64,000 nt of DNA from Clostridium sp. chh4-2. Its GTDB lineage: Bacteria > Bacillota > Clostridia > Lachnospirales > Lachnospiraceae. The first letter of the stretch is position 1. Every line of letters begins with the position of its first letter. Made by a program: the position numbers and the translations under genes. The DNA is taken from the NCBI RefSeq assembly GCF_002899675.1, contig NZ_PKUU01000028.1:1-64000 (forward strand). The letters are read 5' to 3'. Positions 34,016 through 42,340 of the stretch are shown piece after piece. Below the pieces are notes generated by a model. It saw only the letters and a list, made by a program, of their open reading frames with translations. It was not told the origin of the DNA and did no database searches.

Positions 34016-34738
34016 ATGGCAGATTCAATGGAAACTTTGAAACAATGGATTGAAGAAAGCGGAAACATCGTATTTTTCGGCGGCGCAGGAGTATCCACGG
34101 AAAGCGGGATTCCCGATTTTCGAAGCGTGGACGGCTTATATAACCAGGAATACAAATATCCGCCCGAAACGATTATCAGCCACAGCTTTTACCGGAAAAA
34201 TCCGGAGGAATTTTACCGTTTTTACAAGAGCCGCATGATATTTTCCGACGCGAAGCCCAATGCGGCCCACATTGCATTGGCTAAGCTGGAGCAGCAGGGC
34301 AAATTAAAGGCGGTGATCACCCAGAATATTGACGGACTCCATCAGGCGGCCGGCAGCCGGGAGGTGATGGAACTTCACGGTTCCATACACCGGAATTATT
34401 GTACCAGATGCGGCCAGTTCTATTCCCTGAAGGAGATTATGGAGATGGACGGGGTGCCGCGCTGTAAATGCGGCGGAATCATAAAGCCGGATGTGGTTTT
34501 ATACGAGGAAGGGCTGGATCAGGACACGCTGAGCAAATCCGTGGGATATATTAACCATGCGGATATGCTGATCGTGGGAGGAACTTCTCTCACTGTATAT
34601 CCGGCGGCGGGATTAATTAATTATTATAAGGGCAGTAAACTGGTTTTAATCAACCGGAGCGTTACGCCGTTGGACAGCCAGGCGGATCTGGTGATAAGCG
34701 GAAGTATTGGAGAAGTTTTAGGAAGCATTGTTGAATAA
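34016..34738 (+). CDS. cobB: NAD-dependent protein deacetylase, Sir2 family (240 aa)
   Basis: The Rossmann start GGAGVSTESGIPDFRS (about 21-36), the QNIDGLH motif (about 102-108) and catalytic His121 in ELHGSIHRNYC are complete. The zinc ribbon has C129-x-x-C132 and a C-K-C pair near 150. GGTSLTVYPAAG and NRSVTPLDSQ bind NAD. This is a standard bacterial class III/U sirtuin that removes acyl groups from lysines and releases O-acetyl-ADP-ribose and nicotinamide. An AAAGGCGGG site precedes the ATG. Length is normal for the family. Confidence 0.95.
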   Translation: MADSMETLKQWIEESGNIVFFGGAGVSTESGIPDFRSVDGLYNQEYKYPPETIISHSFYRKNPEEFYRFYKSRMIFSDAKPNAAHIALAKLEQQGKLKAVITQNIDGLHQAAGSREVMELHGSIHRNYCTRCGQFYSLKEIMEMDGVPRCKCGGIIKPDVVLYEEGLDQDTLSKSVGYINHADMLIVGGTSLTVYPAAGLINYYKGSKLVLINRSVTPLDSQADLVISGSIGEVLGSIVE

Positions 34739-34753
34739 AAGGAGGACTTACAT

Positions 34754-35764
34754 ATGTATCAGGCAGAAACATCGAGATATGAAAACATGGAGTACAGGAG
34801 ATGCGGTAGAAGCGGGCTGAAACTTCCTGTGATTTCTCTTGGTTTGTGGCAGAATTTTGGCCTGGAAAAACCGTTGGAAGATCAGAAAACCATTATATTT
34901 AAGGCATTTGACAGCGGAATTACCCATTTTGACCTGGCTAACAATTATGGAAGTCCGGCAAAGGGAAAAGCGGAAGAGAATTTCGGGCAGATATTAAAGG
35001 ATGATTTATCGTCCTATCGTGACGAGCTGGTTATCTCTTCAAAGGCGGGCTATGATATGTGGCCGGGACCTTATGGAAACTGGGGTTCCAGAAAATATCT
35101 GACAGCCAGCCTGGATCAGAGTTTAAAACGCCTGGGTCTTGAGTACGTGGACATCTTTTACCACCACAGACCTGACCCGGAGACGCCGATTGAGGAGACG
35201 ATGGGAGCGCTGTCAGACCTTGTAAAGAAGGGAAAAGCTCTTTATGTGGGCATCTCAAATTACAGTGATGAAGAGGCGAAAAAGGCCATAGCGGTTCTTA
35301 AAGAGAACAAAACACCATGTCTGATCCATCAGCCCAGATACAATATGTTTGAACGCTGGGTAGAGGACGGACTTTTGAATACACTAGAACAGGAAGGCGT
35401 GGGCTGCATCGCTTACAGCCCGCTGGCACAGGGAGCTCTGACGGACAAATATTTAAAGGGAATTCCCGAAGGATCAAGGGCCAGCCGCACCGGATCTACG
35501 GTTGCAGGCCGTTATCTGACAGAAGAACGCCTGGATCAGATCAAAAAGCTGAATGCGATTGCAGAAAACAGAGGACAGTCCCTGGCTCAGATGGCATTAT
35601 CCTGGATTTTATCCCATAAAGGTCTGACTTCCGTATTGGTGGGAGCCAGCAGCGCCGGACAGCTGGAAAACAGCATCGCAGCGGTGGGTAAATTGTCATT
35701 TGAACAGGCAGAGCTTGACCGGATTGAAGCAATCATTGGCAAAGGCCCCGGATTATTAGCATAG
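34754..35764 (+). CDS. Aldo/keto reductase, YghZ-like (336 aa)
   Basis: The TIM-barrel aldo-keto reductase signatures are GITHFDLANNYG (about 55-66), the catalytic Lys in VISSKAGYDM (about 94-103), and YHHRPDPETPIEETMGALSD (about 136-155). The cofactor loop is QSLAQMALSWILSHKGLTSVLVGASSAGQLENS. GPYGNWGSRKYL after the catalytic Lys is typical of the GAP/methylglyoxal-reducing YghZ subgroup. NADPH-dependent reduction of small aldehydes such as methylglyoxal or L-glyceraldehyde 3-phosphate is likely. It begins 15 bp after the sirtuin stop, suggesting an operon. Confidence 0.92.
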   Translation: MYQAETSRYENMEYRRCGRSGLKLPVISLGLWQNFGLEKPLEDQKTIIFKAFDSGITHFDLANNYGSPAKGKAEENFGQILKDDLSSYRDELVISSKAGYDMWPGPYGNWGSRKYLTASLDQSLKRLGLEYVDIFYHHRPDPETPIEETMGALSDLVKKGKALYVGISNYSDEEAKKAIAVLKENKTPCLIHQPRYNMFERWVEDGLLNTLEQEGVGCIAYSPLAQGALTDKYLKGIPEGSRASRTGSTVAGRYLTEERLDQIKKLNAIAENRGQSLAQMALSWILSHKGLTSVLVGASSAGQLENSIAAVGKLSFEQAELDRIEAIIGKGPGLLA

Positions 35765-35778
35765 GAGGTTGACAGATT

Positions 35779-35985
35779 ATGCCCGGACAATGGGTTTATG
35801 AAGTAGGAGATATTGTGAAATTAAAAAAGCCGCATCCCTGCGGCAGCAATGAATGGGAAATCCTGCGCGTGGGCGCGGATTTCCGGTTAAAGTGCATGGG
35901 ATGCAGCCATCAGGTTATGGTAGCCCGTAAACTGGTGGAGAAAAACACCCGGGGACTCAGGAAACCGGAACAAAATAATCTTTAA
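35779..35985 (+). CDS. DUF951 family protein (68 aa)
   Basis: The small basic protein has the DUF951 signature VGDIVKLKKPHPCGSNEWEI and LKCMGCSHQVMVAR. The family is conserved across Firmicutes, usually 60-70 residues, and suspected to bind nucleic acid, though function is not established. Cys residues in HPCG and KCMGC could bind metal. It starts 14 bp after the aldo-keto reductase and its last 29 bp overlap the 3' end of the opposite-strand GntR gene, a convergent overlap. Confidence 0.88.
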   Translation: MPGQWVYEVGDIVKLKKPHPCGSNEWEILRVGADFRLKCMGCSHQVMVARKLVEKNTRGLRKPEQNNL

Positions 35986-36628
35986 ATTCCGTATAGATCA
36001 ACTGGCCAAGCCGGGTTATGCCGCCGTAAAGGTGCTTCTTCATAAGAGGCTCAATTGCGGCGGTATCTTTACGCTCTAAAATGTCCAGAAGTTCTTCATG
36101 TTCTTCTATAATCTGTTCAAAATTCTTCATTTCCACAATATCCATCATGCGGAAACGGGAATAGTCGCTGTCCGTCTTCTGTATCATCTCCCAGATGTAA
36201 TTTTTCTTTGTTTCTAAAAACCAGATGGAATGAAGTCTGCTGTCCAGCTCATAAAAATCTGCGGGTTCAAATGATCCGGAGATCAGCTTTCTGGATTCCC
36301 GCACCAGATGGCGCATCTTTTCTATGGAGAGCAGGTCGCAGATCTTGGTAAAATCCCGAAGCACCATGGTTTCCACGGCCAGGCGCTGATAGATCATCTG
36401 GTTTACGCTGTCCAGATCGAGGAGAGTGACTGTGGTTCCTTTATAAGGCGTGATGGTGACTAAGCCGTTCTCCTGGAGGCGCTGCAGGACGCCGCGGATG
36501 GGCGTGCGGGACACGTTGAAACGGGCGCAGAGTTCATTTTCGCTCAGCACCTTTCCTGGTTCCAGCGTCAGGTTAATAATTTCTTCTTCCAATATCTTGT
36601 AGATAGCATCGCTGTTTAGAGTATCCAT
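35957..36628 (-). CDS. GntR-family (FCD/FadR subfamily) transcription regulator (223 aa)
   Basis: The N-terminal winged HTH (about 8-75) shows LEPGKVLSENELCARFNVSR followed by TPIRGVLQRLQENGLV, the GntR recognition helix. The C-terminal all-helical FCD domain (about 85-215) has FYELDSRLHS and EEHEELLDILERKD, where Asp/His residues often bind a metal and organic acid effectors. Targets are not visible; it may act on an uptake or acid-catabolism operon elsewhere. It follows the metallophosphoesterase by 15 bp on the same strand. An AGGGGGA site precedes the ATG. Confidence 0.9.
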   Translation of the reverse strand: MDTLNSDAIYKILEEEIINLTLEPGKVLSENELCARFNVSRTPIRGVLQRLQENGLVTITPYKGTTVTLLDLDSVNQMIYQRLAVETMVLRDFTKICDLLSIEKMRHLVRESRKLISGSFEPADFYELDSRLHSIWFLETKKNYIWEMIQKTDSDYSRFRMMDIVEMKNFEQIIEEHEELLDILERKDTAAIEPLMKKHLYGGITRLGQLIYTEFKDYFVPVS

Positions 36629-36643
36629 AAATCCCCCTGTATT

Positions 36644-37429
36644 TTAACTGTGTTGTAATGCGATAATGACTAATTCGGGCGGATTAAAAACGCGCACCAG
36701 AAAATTGTTGCCCAGTCCGCGGCTGACAACCAGGTGCTTTCCTTCTTCTTCAAACAGGCCTCCGTCGTATTTGGGGAACAGGCTTAAATCGGGCGAAAGA
36801 AGTCCGCCAAGCCCGGGAATCCGTATGATTCCGCCGTGTATATGGCCGGATAAGGTCAGATCAGCGCCCCAGTCCCGGTAAGAAGGATAATAAAGCGGGT
36901 TATGGGACAAAAGTACGGTATAGCAGGAGTTATCAAAACTTCCAAGGGCATTTTCCGTATCTTCCGCCGAAAAATGGATTCCTTTTATATATTCGCCCAA
37001 CGGATCTTTATAGTATACCATGGGAGTGACTAAACCGTATAACTTGAGAAATGCTCCTTTTCGGGAAATGGTGGTCCAGTTATTTTCCAGAATCCGGATT
37101 CCCATCTTCCTTAATTCCGAAAGAAGCCCGGAGAGCACATCCGCAGATAATGACTGCTCATGGTTTCCGGTTATATAGTAAACCGGATACCGTTTTACAA
37201 GGCGGCGGCACAGATCAATGAAGCCGGGCACCGCCCTGTCCTTTTCATCCGCCATATCGCCGGTCATGGCGATGAGATGAGGACGGGCCTCATCAATCCG
37301 GTTCAGAAGAAGCCGGTTATCCGGCCCGTACAGCGCTCCATGAAGGTCGGACAGATGGGCGATCCGGCAGCCGTTAAATTCCGCCGGAATACGTGGTGAA
37401 TTAATTGTATAATGAACTGTTTGAAACAA
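36644..37429 (-). CDS. Calcineurin-like metallophosphoesterase (261 aa)
   Basis: The binuclear-metal motifs appear in order: IAHLSDLHG (D-x-H), MTGDMADEKD, GNHEQS, LSHNPLYY and LSGHIHGG. This is the YaeI/YkuE-type phosphoesterase fold. TTG 37429 is chosen as start because AAAGGA lies 6 nt upstream and a strong promoter ends about 42 nt further up. The open frame continues to 37804, but that would include the promoter and enter the csoR leader. No membrane helix is seen in the short form. Substrates may be UDP-sugars, phospholipids or cyclic nucleotides; the sequence cannot decide. Confidence 0.85.
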   Translation of the reverse strand: MFQTVHYTINSPRIPAEFNGCRIAHLSDLHGALYGPDNRLLLNRIDEARPHLIAMTGDMADEKDRAVPGFIDLCRRLVKRYPVYYITGNHEQSLSADVLSGLLSELRKMGIRILENNWTTISRKGAFLKLYGLVTPMVYYKDPLGEYIKGIHFSAEDTENALGSFDNSCYTVLLSHNPLYYPSYRDWGADLTLSGHIHGGIIRIPGLGGLLSPDLSLFPKYDGGLFEEEGKHLVVSRGLGNNFLVRVFNPPELVIIALQHS

Positions 37430-37477
37430 AAATAGTCCTTTCGGGACAATGCGTCCGCTGTTTTTTGATTTAGGTTT

Positions 37478-37506
37478 ATTATACAAAGTATTTTTGTCCG
37501 TTACAA
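37478..37506 (-). promoter_or_regulatory. Promoter of the metallophosphoesterase-gntR unit
   Basis: On the minus strand, TTGTAA (37501-37506) and a perfect TATAAT (37478-37483) are separated by 17 bp. The leader to the TTG start is about 40 nt. It supports the short form of the gene. Confidence 0.75.
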
Positions 37507-37686
37507 GTGATTCGGAAGAAAAAGAAATAAGAGGGATGGCACAGAGCTGCGGTTTCCTGTCCCTGTGCTCTGATATCTGATCCGGCTCAGACAGCTTCCA
37601 TGGCTGCATTCTGTTCCGGTTTTGGGCATGAAAGTGTCTGAAGGTGCGGAAAGCCGGAAATGCTGCAAAAAATTTTAATAAAGTGC

Positions 37687-37745
37687 TTGCATAATACCTG
37701 ATGGGGGTATATAATAAACAATGTAAATATACCTGTATGGGGTAT
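37687..37745 (+). promoter_or_regulatory. csoR promoter with two CsoR-type operators
   Basis: TTGCAT (37687-37692) and TATAAT (37710-37715) are 17 bp apart. Operator 1, ATACCTGATGGGGGTAT (37694-37710), fills the spacer. Operator 2, ATACCTGTATGGGGTAT (37729-37745), lies just after the start site. Both match the ATACC-N-GGGGTAT pattern of CsoR operators, so Cu(I)-free CsoR would block transcription. Confidence 0.85.
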
Positions 37746-37767
37746 ACGGATGCAAAAGGAGGCCGGA

Positions 37768-38073
37768 ATGATGGAAGAAGGAATGAACTGCTGTCACAAA
37801 ACAAAAGAGCGGACAGAAAAAGAATATAAGAGCCTGGTACACCGTTTGAACCGGATTGAAGGACAGATACGCGGGATCAAAAACATGGTGGAAAAGGACG
37901 CCTACTGTACGGATATACTGGTCCAAGTGGCTGCGGCTACCGCCGCTCTGAACAGTTTCAGCAAGGAATTGCTGTCCAGCCATATACGGACCTGCGTTGC
38001 AGATGATATCCGCAGCGGCAAGGATGAGACCATTGACGAACTGGTCGATACAATCCGGAAGCTGATGCGGTAA
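37768..38073 (+). CDS. csoR: Copper-sensing repressor, CsoR family (101 aa)
   Basis: A three-helix DUF156 protein with LVHRLNRIEGQIRGIKNMVE as the conserved DNA-facing helix. The Cu(I) ligands are Cys47 in YCTDIL, His72 and Cys76 in SSHIRTC; the spacings of 25 and 4 residues match the CsoR C-H-C site, not the RcnR/FrmR one. Copper binding releases the operators. ATG 37768 follows AAGGAGG; the ATG at 37750 lacks a site. It lies about 107 bp before copA and two operators overlap its promoter, so csoR-copA is an autoregulated copper-export unit. Confidence 0.93.
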   Translation: MMEEGMNCCHKTKERTEKEYKSLVHRLNRIEGQIRGIKNMVEKDAYCTDILVQVAAATAALNSFSKELLSSHIRTCVADDIRSGKDETIDELVDTIRKLMR

Positions 38074-38180
38074 TATAATCCCGGAATGGGATAGATGCGA
38101 GAACTGTCAGAGCGGCGGCAAGGGAAATACGGCAGCAGAAAGCATTGACAGAAAGACAACAACAGGAAAGGAGTAAATAG

Positions 38181-40703
38181 ATGGAGCAATATAATGTAAC
38201 AGGTATGAGCTGTGCGGCATGCAGCGCCCGCGTCGAAAAAGCGGTATCCAAAGTGCCGGGAGTTAAATCCTGTTCGGTCAGCCTGCTGACCAATTCCATG
38301 GGAGTGGAGGGCGACGCACCGGCAGAGGCCGTGATCCGTGCGGTCGAGGAAGCCGGATATGGGGCGGCTGCGAAACGTGCCGCAGCAAAGAGCGGGCCGG
38401 CGGCAGATGACGGTGATATGTTAAAAGACAGGGAGACGCCGGTATTAAAGCACCGTCTGGCTGCCTCCCTTGGATTTTTGATTGTCCTGATGTATTTTTC
38501 TATGGGACATATGATGTGGAACTGGCCGGTTCCTGCATTTTTCGCGGATAATCATGTGGCTATGGGGCTGCTTCAGCTGATTTTGACGGCCATTGTCATG
38601 GTTATCAATCAGAAATTCTTCATCAGCGGATTCCGGGGGCTTTTGCATAAAGCTCCGAATATGGATACGCTGGTGGCATTGGGTTCCGGCGCGTCTTTTG
38701 TATATAGCGTGTATGCGCTGTTTGCCATGACGGCCGCTCAGACCAGAGGGGATATGGCGGGAGTCATGGAATACATGCATGAGTTTTACTTTGAATCGGC
38801 CGCCATGATTCTGACTTTGATTACAGTCGGCAAGATGCTGGAAGCCCGTTCTAAGGGTAAGACCACAGATGCGTTAAAAAGCCTGATGAAACTGGCGCCT
38901 AAAACAGCAACTATTATAGAAGGCGGCAAAGAGGTGGAAGTTTCCATCGATCAGGTGAAAAAAGGCGATATTTTTGTAGTCCGCCCCGGTGAAAATATTC
39001 CGGTAGACGGAATTGTTCTGGAGGGCAGCAGCGCGGTCAATGAATCGGCTCTGACCGGAGAAAGCATTCCGGTGGATAAAGGCGCCGGGGATCAGGTATC
39101 GGCCGCCACCACCAACCAGTCCGGCTTCATCAAATGCCAGGCGTCCAGGGTTGGCGAAGACACCACCTTGTCCCAGATCATACAGATGGTCAGCGATGCA
39201 TCGGCAACGAAAGCGCCAATTGCCAAGGTTGCGGATAAAGTATCGGGAATCTTTGTGCCTATCGTGATTGTGATCGCTGCGGTGACTATACTGGCCTGGC
39301 TGATCGCAGGCCAGAGCGTCGGTTTTGCGCTGGCACGGGGTATATCCGTTCTGGTAATAAGCTGTCCGTGCGCTCTCGGTCTGGCAACTCCGGTTGCGAT
39401 TATGGTGGGCAACGGAATGGGAGCCAAGAATGGCACCATGTTTAAGACAGCCGTTTCCCTGGAAGAGACGGGCAAGACACAGATCGTAGCCCTGGATAAG
39501 ACCGGAACGATCACTAGCGGAGAACCTAAGGTGACCGATATTATTCCGGCAAAAGGATTTACGGAAAAACAGCTTTTAGAGCTGGCGTCCGCATTGGAGA
39601 AGAAAAGCGAACATCCGCTGGCCAGAGCGGTTCTTACGCGGGCTGAGGAAGAGAAGATGGAAGCCAGGGAAGTAACCGATTTTCGTGCGCTTCCCGGTAA
39701 CGGATTATCCGCAGTTTTGGACGGCGCTGTGCTTTGCGGCGGAAACTTTACTTTTATCAGCAGCCAGGCAGAGGTGACTGAGGAGATGAAGCGCAGGTCG
39801 GAGCAGCTGGCAGAGGAAGGCAAGACCCCGTTATTTTTCAGTAAAGACGGCAGTATGGCCGGCGTCATAGCCGTAGCCGATACCATAAAAGAAGATAGCC
39901 CTCAGGCAGTAAAAGAGCTTCAGAACATGGGAATCCATGTAGTGATGCTGACTGGCGATAATGAGCGGACGGCCAGGGCTGTGGGAAAACAGGCCGGTGT
40001 GGACGCGGTGATTGCCGGCGTGCTCCCAGAAGGAAAAGAAAATGTGATCCGGGAACTGAAGAAAAAGGGCAAGGTGGCCATGGTGGGAGACGGCATCAAC
40101 GATGCGCCCGCCCTCACCAGAGCGGATATCGGTATCGCCATCGGAGCAGGAACGGATATTGCTATCGACGCTGCCGATGTGGTGCTGATGAAGAGCCGCC
40201 TGAGCGATGTTCCGGCCGCCATCCGCCTGAGCCGGGCCACATTAAGAAATATTCACGAGAACCTGTTTTGGGCGTTCTTTTACAATGCGGTGGGAATACC
40301 GCTGGCAGCAGGCGTATGGTTCCCGTTATTCGGATGGAAACTGAATCCCATGTTCGGGGCGGCGGCCATGAGCTTATCCAGCTTTTGTGTGGTCACCAAT
40401 GCGCTCCGGCTTAATTTCTTCAAAATGCATGACGCATCAGGGGATAAAAAAATAAAAGCAAAAAGAAAGGAAGAAAAAATTATGGAAAAAACAATGAAAA
40501 TCGAAGGAATGATGTGCGGACACTGTGAGGCCAGAGTGAAAAAGTGCCTGGAAGCGCTGCCGGAAGTAAATGAAGCCGTAGTGAGCCATGAAGCCGGAAC
40601 CGCAGTGGTAACCTTGAATTCACAGATAGAGGATGATGTTTTGAAAAAAACAGTGGAAGATCAGGATTATAAAGTGCTGTCCATTGAGAACAGCGGCAAA
40701 TAA
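38181..40703 (+). CDS. copA: Cu(I)-exporting P1B-type ATPase with a C-terminal CopZ-like domain (840 aa)
   Basis: The N-terminal metal domain has [11 protein letters not shown] (Cys11, Cys14). Eight membrane segments and the P-type motifs follow: TGES, CPC at 395-397 in the ion path, DKTGT with phospho-acceptor Asp439, HP locus [14 protein letters not shown] and [13 protein letters not shown] plus the final N/YN and M/SS residues mark Cu+ specificity. After the last helix, a Lys-rich linker ([12 protein letters not shown]) leads to an extra heavy-metal domain at 768-840 with GMMCGHC. Extra C-terminal HMA domains are rare; here it looks like a fused CopZ. The internal ATG at 40482 has its own ribosome-binding site. 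Confidence 0.95.
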   Translation: MEQYNVTGMSCAACSARVEKAVSKVPGVKSCSVSLLTNSMGVEGDAPAEAVIRAVEEAGYGAAAKRAAAKSGPAADDGDMLKDRETPVLKHRLAASLGFLIVLMYFSMGHMMWNWPVPAFFADNHVAMGLLQLILTAIVMVINQKFFISGFRGLLHKAPNMDTLVALGSGASFVYSVYALFAMTAAQTRGDMAGVMEYMHEFYFESAAMILTLITVGKMLEARSKGKTTDALKSLMKLAPKTATIIEGGKEVEVSIDQVKKGDIFVVRPGENIPVDGIVLEGSSAVNESALTGESIPVDKGAGDQVSAATTNQSGFIKCQASRVGEDTTLSQIIQMVSDASATKAPIAKVADKVSGIFVPIVIVIAAVTILAWLIAGQSVGFALARGISVLVISCPCALGLATPVAIMVGNGMGAKNGTMFKTAVSLEETGKTQIVALDKTGTITSGEPKVTDIIPAKGFTEKQLLELASALEKKSEHPLARAVLTRAEEEKMEAREVTDFRALPGNGLSAVLDGAVLCGGNFTFISSQAEVTEEMKRRSEQLAEEGKTPLFFSKDGSMAGVIAVADTIKEDSPQAVKELQNMGIHVVMLTGDNERTARAVGKQAGVDAVIAGVLPEGKENVIRELKKKGKVAMVGDGINDAPALTRADIGIAIGAGTDIAIDAADVVLMKSRLSDVPAAIRLSRATLRNIHENLFWAFFYNAVGIPLAAGVWFPLFGWKLNPMFGAAAMSLSSFCVVTNALRLNFFKMHDASGDKKIKAKRKEEKIMEKTMKIEGMMCGHCEARVKKCLEALPEVNEAVVSHEAGTAVVTLNSQIEDDVLKKTVEDQDYKVLSIENSGK
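40482..40703 (+). CDS. copZ: Nested CopZ-like copper chaperone, in-frame internal start (73 aa)
   Basis: The last 73 codons of copA form a complete heavy-metal-associated domain beginning [28 protein letters not shown] at 40466-40473 lies 8 nt before ATG 40482, exactly like a true ribosome-binding site, and the codons spanning it translate to a low-complexity Lys/Arg linker. This suggests copZ was a separate gene whose upstream stop codon was lost, and that it may still be translated alone. CopZ carries Cu(I) to CopA and CsoR. Internal translation is inferred, not shown. Confidence 0.55.
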   Translation: MEKTMKIEGMMCGHCEARVKKCLEALPEVNEAVVSHEAGTAVVTLNSQIEDDVLKKTVEDQDYKVLSIENSGK

Positions 40704-40709
40704 AATGTA

Positions 40710-40760
40710 ACAGTTCAGCATTCCGATGCTTTAGCCGGCTTCGGAAGGCTGAACTGTTAT
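40710..40760 (+). terminator. Hairpin after copA, possible terminator
   Basis: AACAGTTCAGC and GCTGAACTGTT form an 11-bp stem that continues inward with TTCCGA/TCGGAA. It is followed by ATAATAAAA and lacks a strong T-run, so termination may be weak. Confidence 0.5.
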
Positions 40761-40789
40761 AATAAAATCAAAAAATCCCTGAAAAATGC

Positions 40790-40818
40790 TTGATTTTATG
40801 GACAAAGTTTGATAAAAT
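40790..40818 (+). promoter_or_regulatory. Promoter of the rpsF-ssb-rpsR operon
   Basis: TTGATT (40790-40795) and TAAAAT (40813-40818) with a 17-bp spacer. The leader to rpsF is about 70 nt, long enough for an S6/S18 feedback site, though I could not confirm that motif. Confidence 0.7.
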
Positions 40819-40893
40819 GAATATTCGTGACATATAAATTCCTTGCTCCTGAAACTGAAAGCAGGGGCCAGAGACCACAAGGAGGTTAAAAGC

Positions 40894-41181
40894 ATGAACA
40901 AATATGAATTAGCAGTTGTTCTTAGCGCAAAACTCGATGATGAAGAAAGAGCAGCAGCACTTGAAAAGGTAAAAGGATATATTGCCCGTTTCGGTGGTAC
41001 TGTAACTAACGTTGATGAATGGGGTAAGAAGAGATTAGCTTACGAAATTCAGAAGATGAAAGAAGCTTTCTATTATTTCATCCAGTTTGAGTCTGATTCC
41101 AATTGTCCTAACGAAGTGGAAGCACACGTTCGTATTATGGAGCAGGTTATCAGATATTTATGCGTAAGACAGGATGCATAA
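40894..41181 (+). CDS. rpsF: 30S ribosomal protein S6
   Basis: Full-length S6 (95 aa): MNKYELAVVLSAKLDDEERA at the start, the GGTVTNVDEWGKKRLAYEIQ core and the YYFIQFESD strand are all typical. S6 binds 16S rRNA with S18, encoded two genes downstream. ATG 40894 has AAGGAGG; the reading to 40843 has no site. It is the first gene of the conserved rpsF-ssb-rpsR operon. Confidence 0.98.
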   Translation: MNKYELAVVLSAKLDDEERAAALEKVKGYIARFGGTVTNVDEWGKKRLAYEIQKMKEAFYYFIQFESDSNCPNEVEAHVRIMEQVIRYLCVRQDA

Positions 41182-41205
41182 TAGAAGATAAGAAAGAGTG
41201 ATCGT

Positions 41206-41664
41206 ATGAATAGAGTTATCCTTATGGGTAGATTGACAAGAGATCCTGAAGTGAGATATTCTCAGGGCGAGCGTTCTATGGCAATTGCAAGATATACTCT
41301 TGCCGTTGACAGAAGAGGCCGCAGAAGCCAGGACGGCGGCGAACAGACAGCAGACTTTATCAATATCGTAGCATTTGACAGAGCCGGAGAATTTGCAGAA
41401 AAGTACTTCCGCCAGGGTATGAGGGTTTTAGTTTCAGGAAGAATTCAGACTGGTAGCTATACCAACAAAGATGGTCAGAAAGTTTATACGACTGACATTA
41501 TTGTAGACGATCAGGAATTTGCTGACAGCAAGGGCGCTGCTTCCGATATGGGCGGCGGCGGATACCAGCAGCCGGCAGCCAGACCAGCGCCATCCAGCGC
41601 AATTGGTGATGGATTTATGAACATTCCGGACGGAGTTGAAGACGAAGGACTTCCGTTCAATTAA
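41206..41664 (+). CDS. ssb: Single-stranded DNA-binding protein
   Basis: The OB fold (about 1-110) begins MNRVILMGRLTRDPEVRYSQ and contains FINIVAFDRAGEFAEKYFRQ and GRIQTGSYTNKDG. A Gly/Gln/Pro-rich disordered tail ends in the acidic protein-binding tip (DEGLPFN, the DxxPF motif). It coats single-stranded DNA and recruits replication and repair proteins. Length (152 aa) and operon place are normal. Confidence 0.98.
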   Translation: MNRVILMGRLTRDPEVRYSQGERSMAIARYTLAVDRRGRRSQDGGEQTADFINIVAFDRAGEFAEKYFRQGMRVLVSGRIQTGSYTNKDGQKVYTTDIIVDDQEFADSKGAASDMGGGGYQQPAARPAPSSAIGDGFMNIPDGVEDEGLPFN

Positions 41665-41694
41665 TACCTATATTCGAAGAAGGAGGTAACATCA

Positions 41695-41964
41695 ATGGCA
41701 TTCAATAGAAATGATAAAGCTGACGGTTCTAAGATGAGAAGAGGCGGCGGTATGCGCAGAAGAAAAAAAGTTTGCGTATTCTGCGGCGATAAGAACGGCG
41801 TAATCGATTATAAAGATGTAAACAAATTAAAAAGATATGTATCTGAGAGAGGTAAAATTCTTCCTAGAAGAATCACAGGAAACTGTGCAAAACATCAGAG
41901 AGCTCTTACAGTAGCAATTAAGAGAGCACGTCATATCGCTTTAATGCCTTACACAATGGAGTAA
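41695..41964 (+). CDS. rpsR: 30S ribosomal protein S18
   Basis: The 89-aa basic protein has [20 protein letters not shown] and [20 protein letters not shown], the S18 signatures. It retains the N-terminal CVFC pair, so it is a zinc-type S18. AAGGAGGTAAC precedes the ATG. A strong terminator follows at 42044. Confidence 0.98.
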   Translation: MAFNRNDKADGSKMRRGGGMRRRKKVCVFCGDKNGVIDYKDVNKLKRYVSERGKILPRRITGNCAKHQRALTVAIKRARHIALMPYTME

Positions 41965-42043
41965 GATCCTTATTCTATAAGGGCTTTGAGTGTTGGTTTT
42001 GCTCAAATGTTTACTCATAGTGTGAATAAAATATGATTTTATA

Positions 42044-42077
42044 AATGACCTTATATGAAAATATGAGGTCATTTTTT
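42044..42077 (+). terminator. Intrinsic terminator of the rpsF operon
   Basis: AATGACCTTATAT pairs with ATATGAGGTCATT around a GAAA loop, directly followed by a run of six T. The A-tract on the 5' side makes it potentially bidirectional. Confidence 0.88.
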
Positions 42078-42302
42078 GTGCTTTCGGCGGTATATGTTTC
42101 TAATAGGTGTAAAATGATATAAAAAACCTTCCAGACAAAATCTCAATCCAGCATTCGTGAATTTACGGATACAGGTTATTGAAGGAAGAAAAGAACCGAG
42201 AAGGGTACAAAGAAAAAACGAGGCAAGGGACAGGATGTGATGATAGAATTAGATATAAACTGCAAATTGCCGATATTGGTTTATATACCTGTGATTATTT
42301 GA

Positions 42303-42308
42303 TATAAT
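42303..42308 (+). promoter_or_regulatory. Extended -10 promoter of the kinase-regulator pair
   Basis: TGATATAAT contains an extended -10 (TG-n-TATAAT). No good -35 is at standard spacing (TTGGTT is 21 bp away). The rest of 42078-42302 shows nothing I can assign. Confidence 0.45.
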
Positions 42309-42340
42309 CAAGCTATCAATGAATGCGGGGAGGCGGGAAA

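Noticed and set aside
37430-37804. N-terminal extension of the metallophosphoesterase
   Set aside because: A strong promoter lies within it, and its sequence is basic and lacks domains; the TTG start at 37429 explains the gene better.
42078-42302. Short ORF or RNA upstream of the histidine kinase
   Set aside because: No frame with a ribosome-binding site and no convincing stem; treated as leader and promoter DNA.
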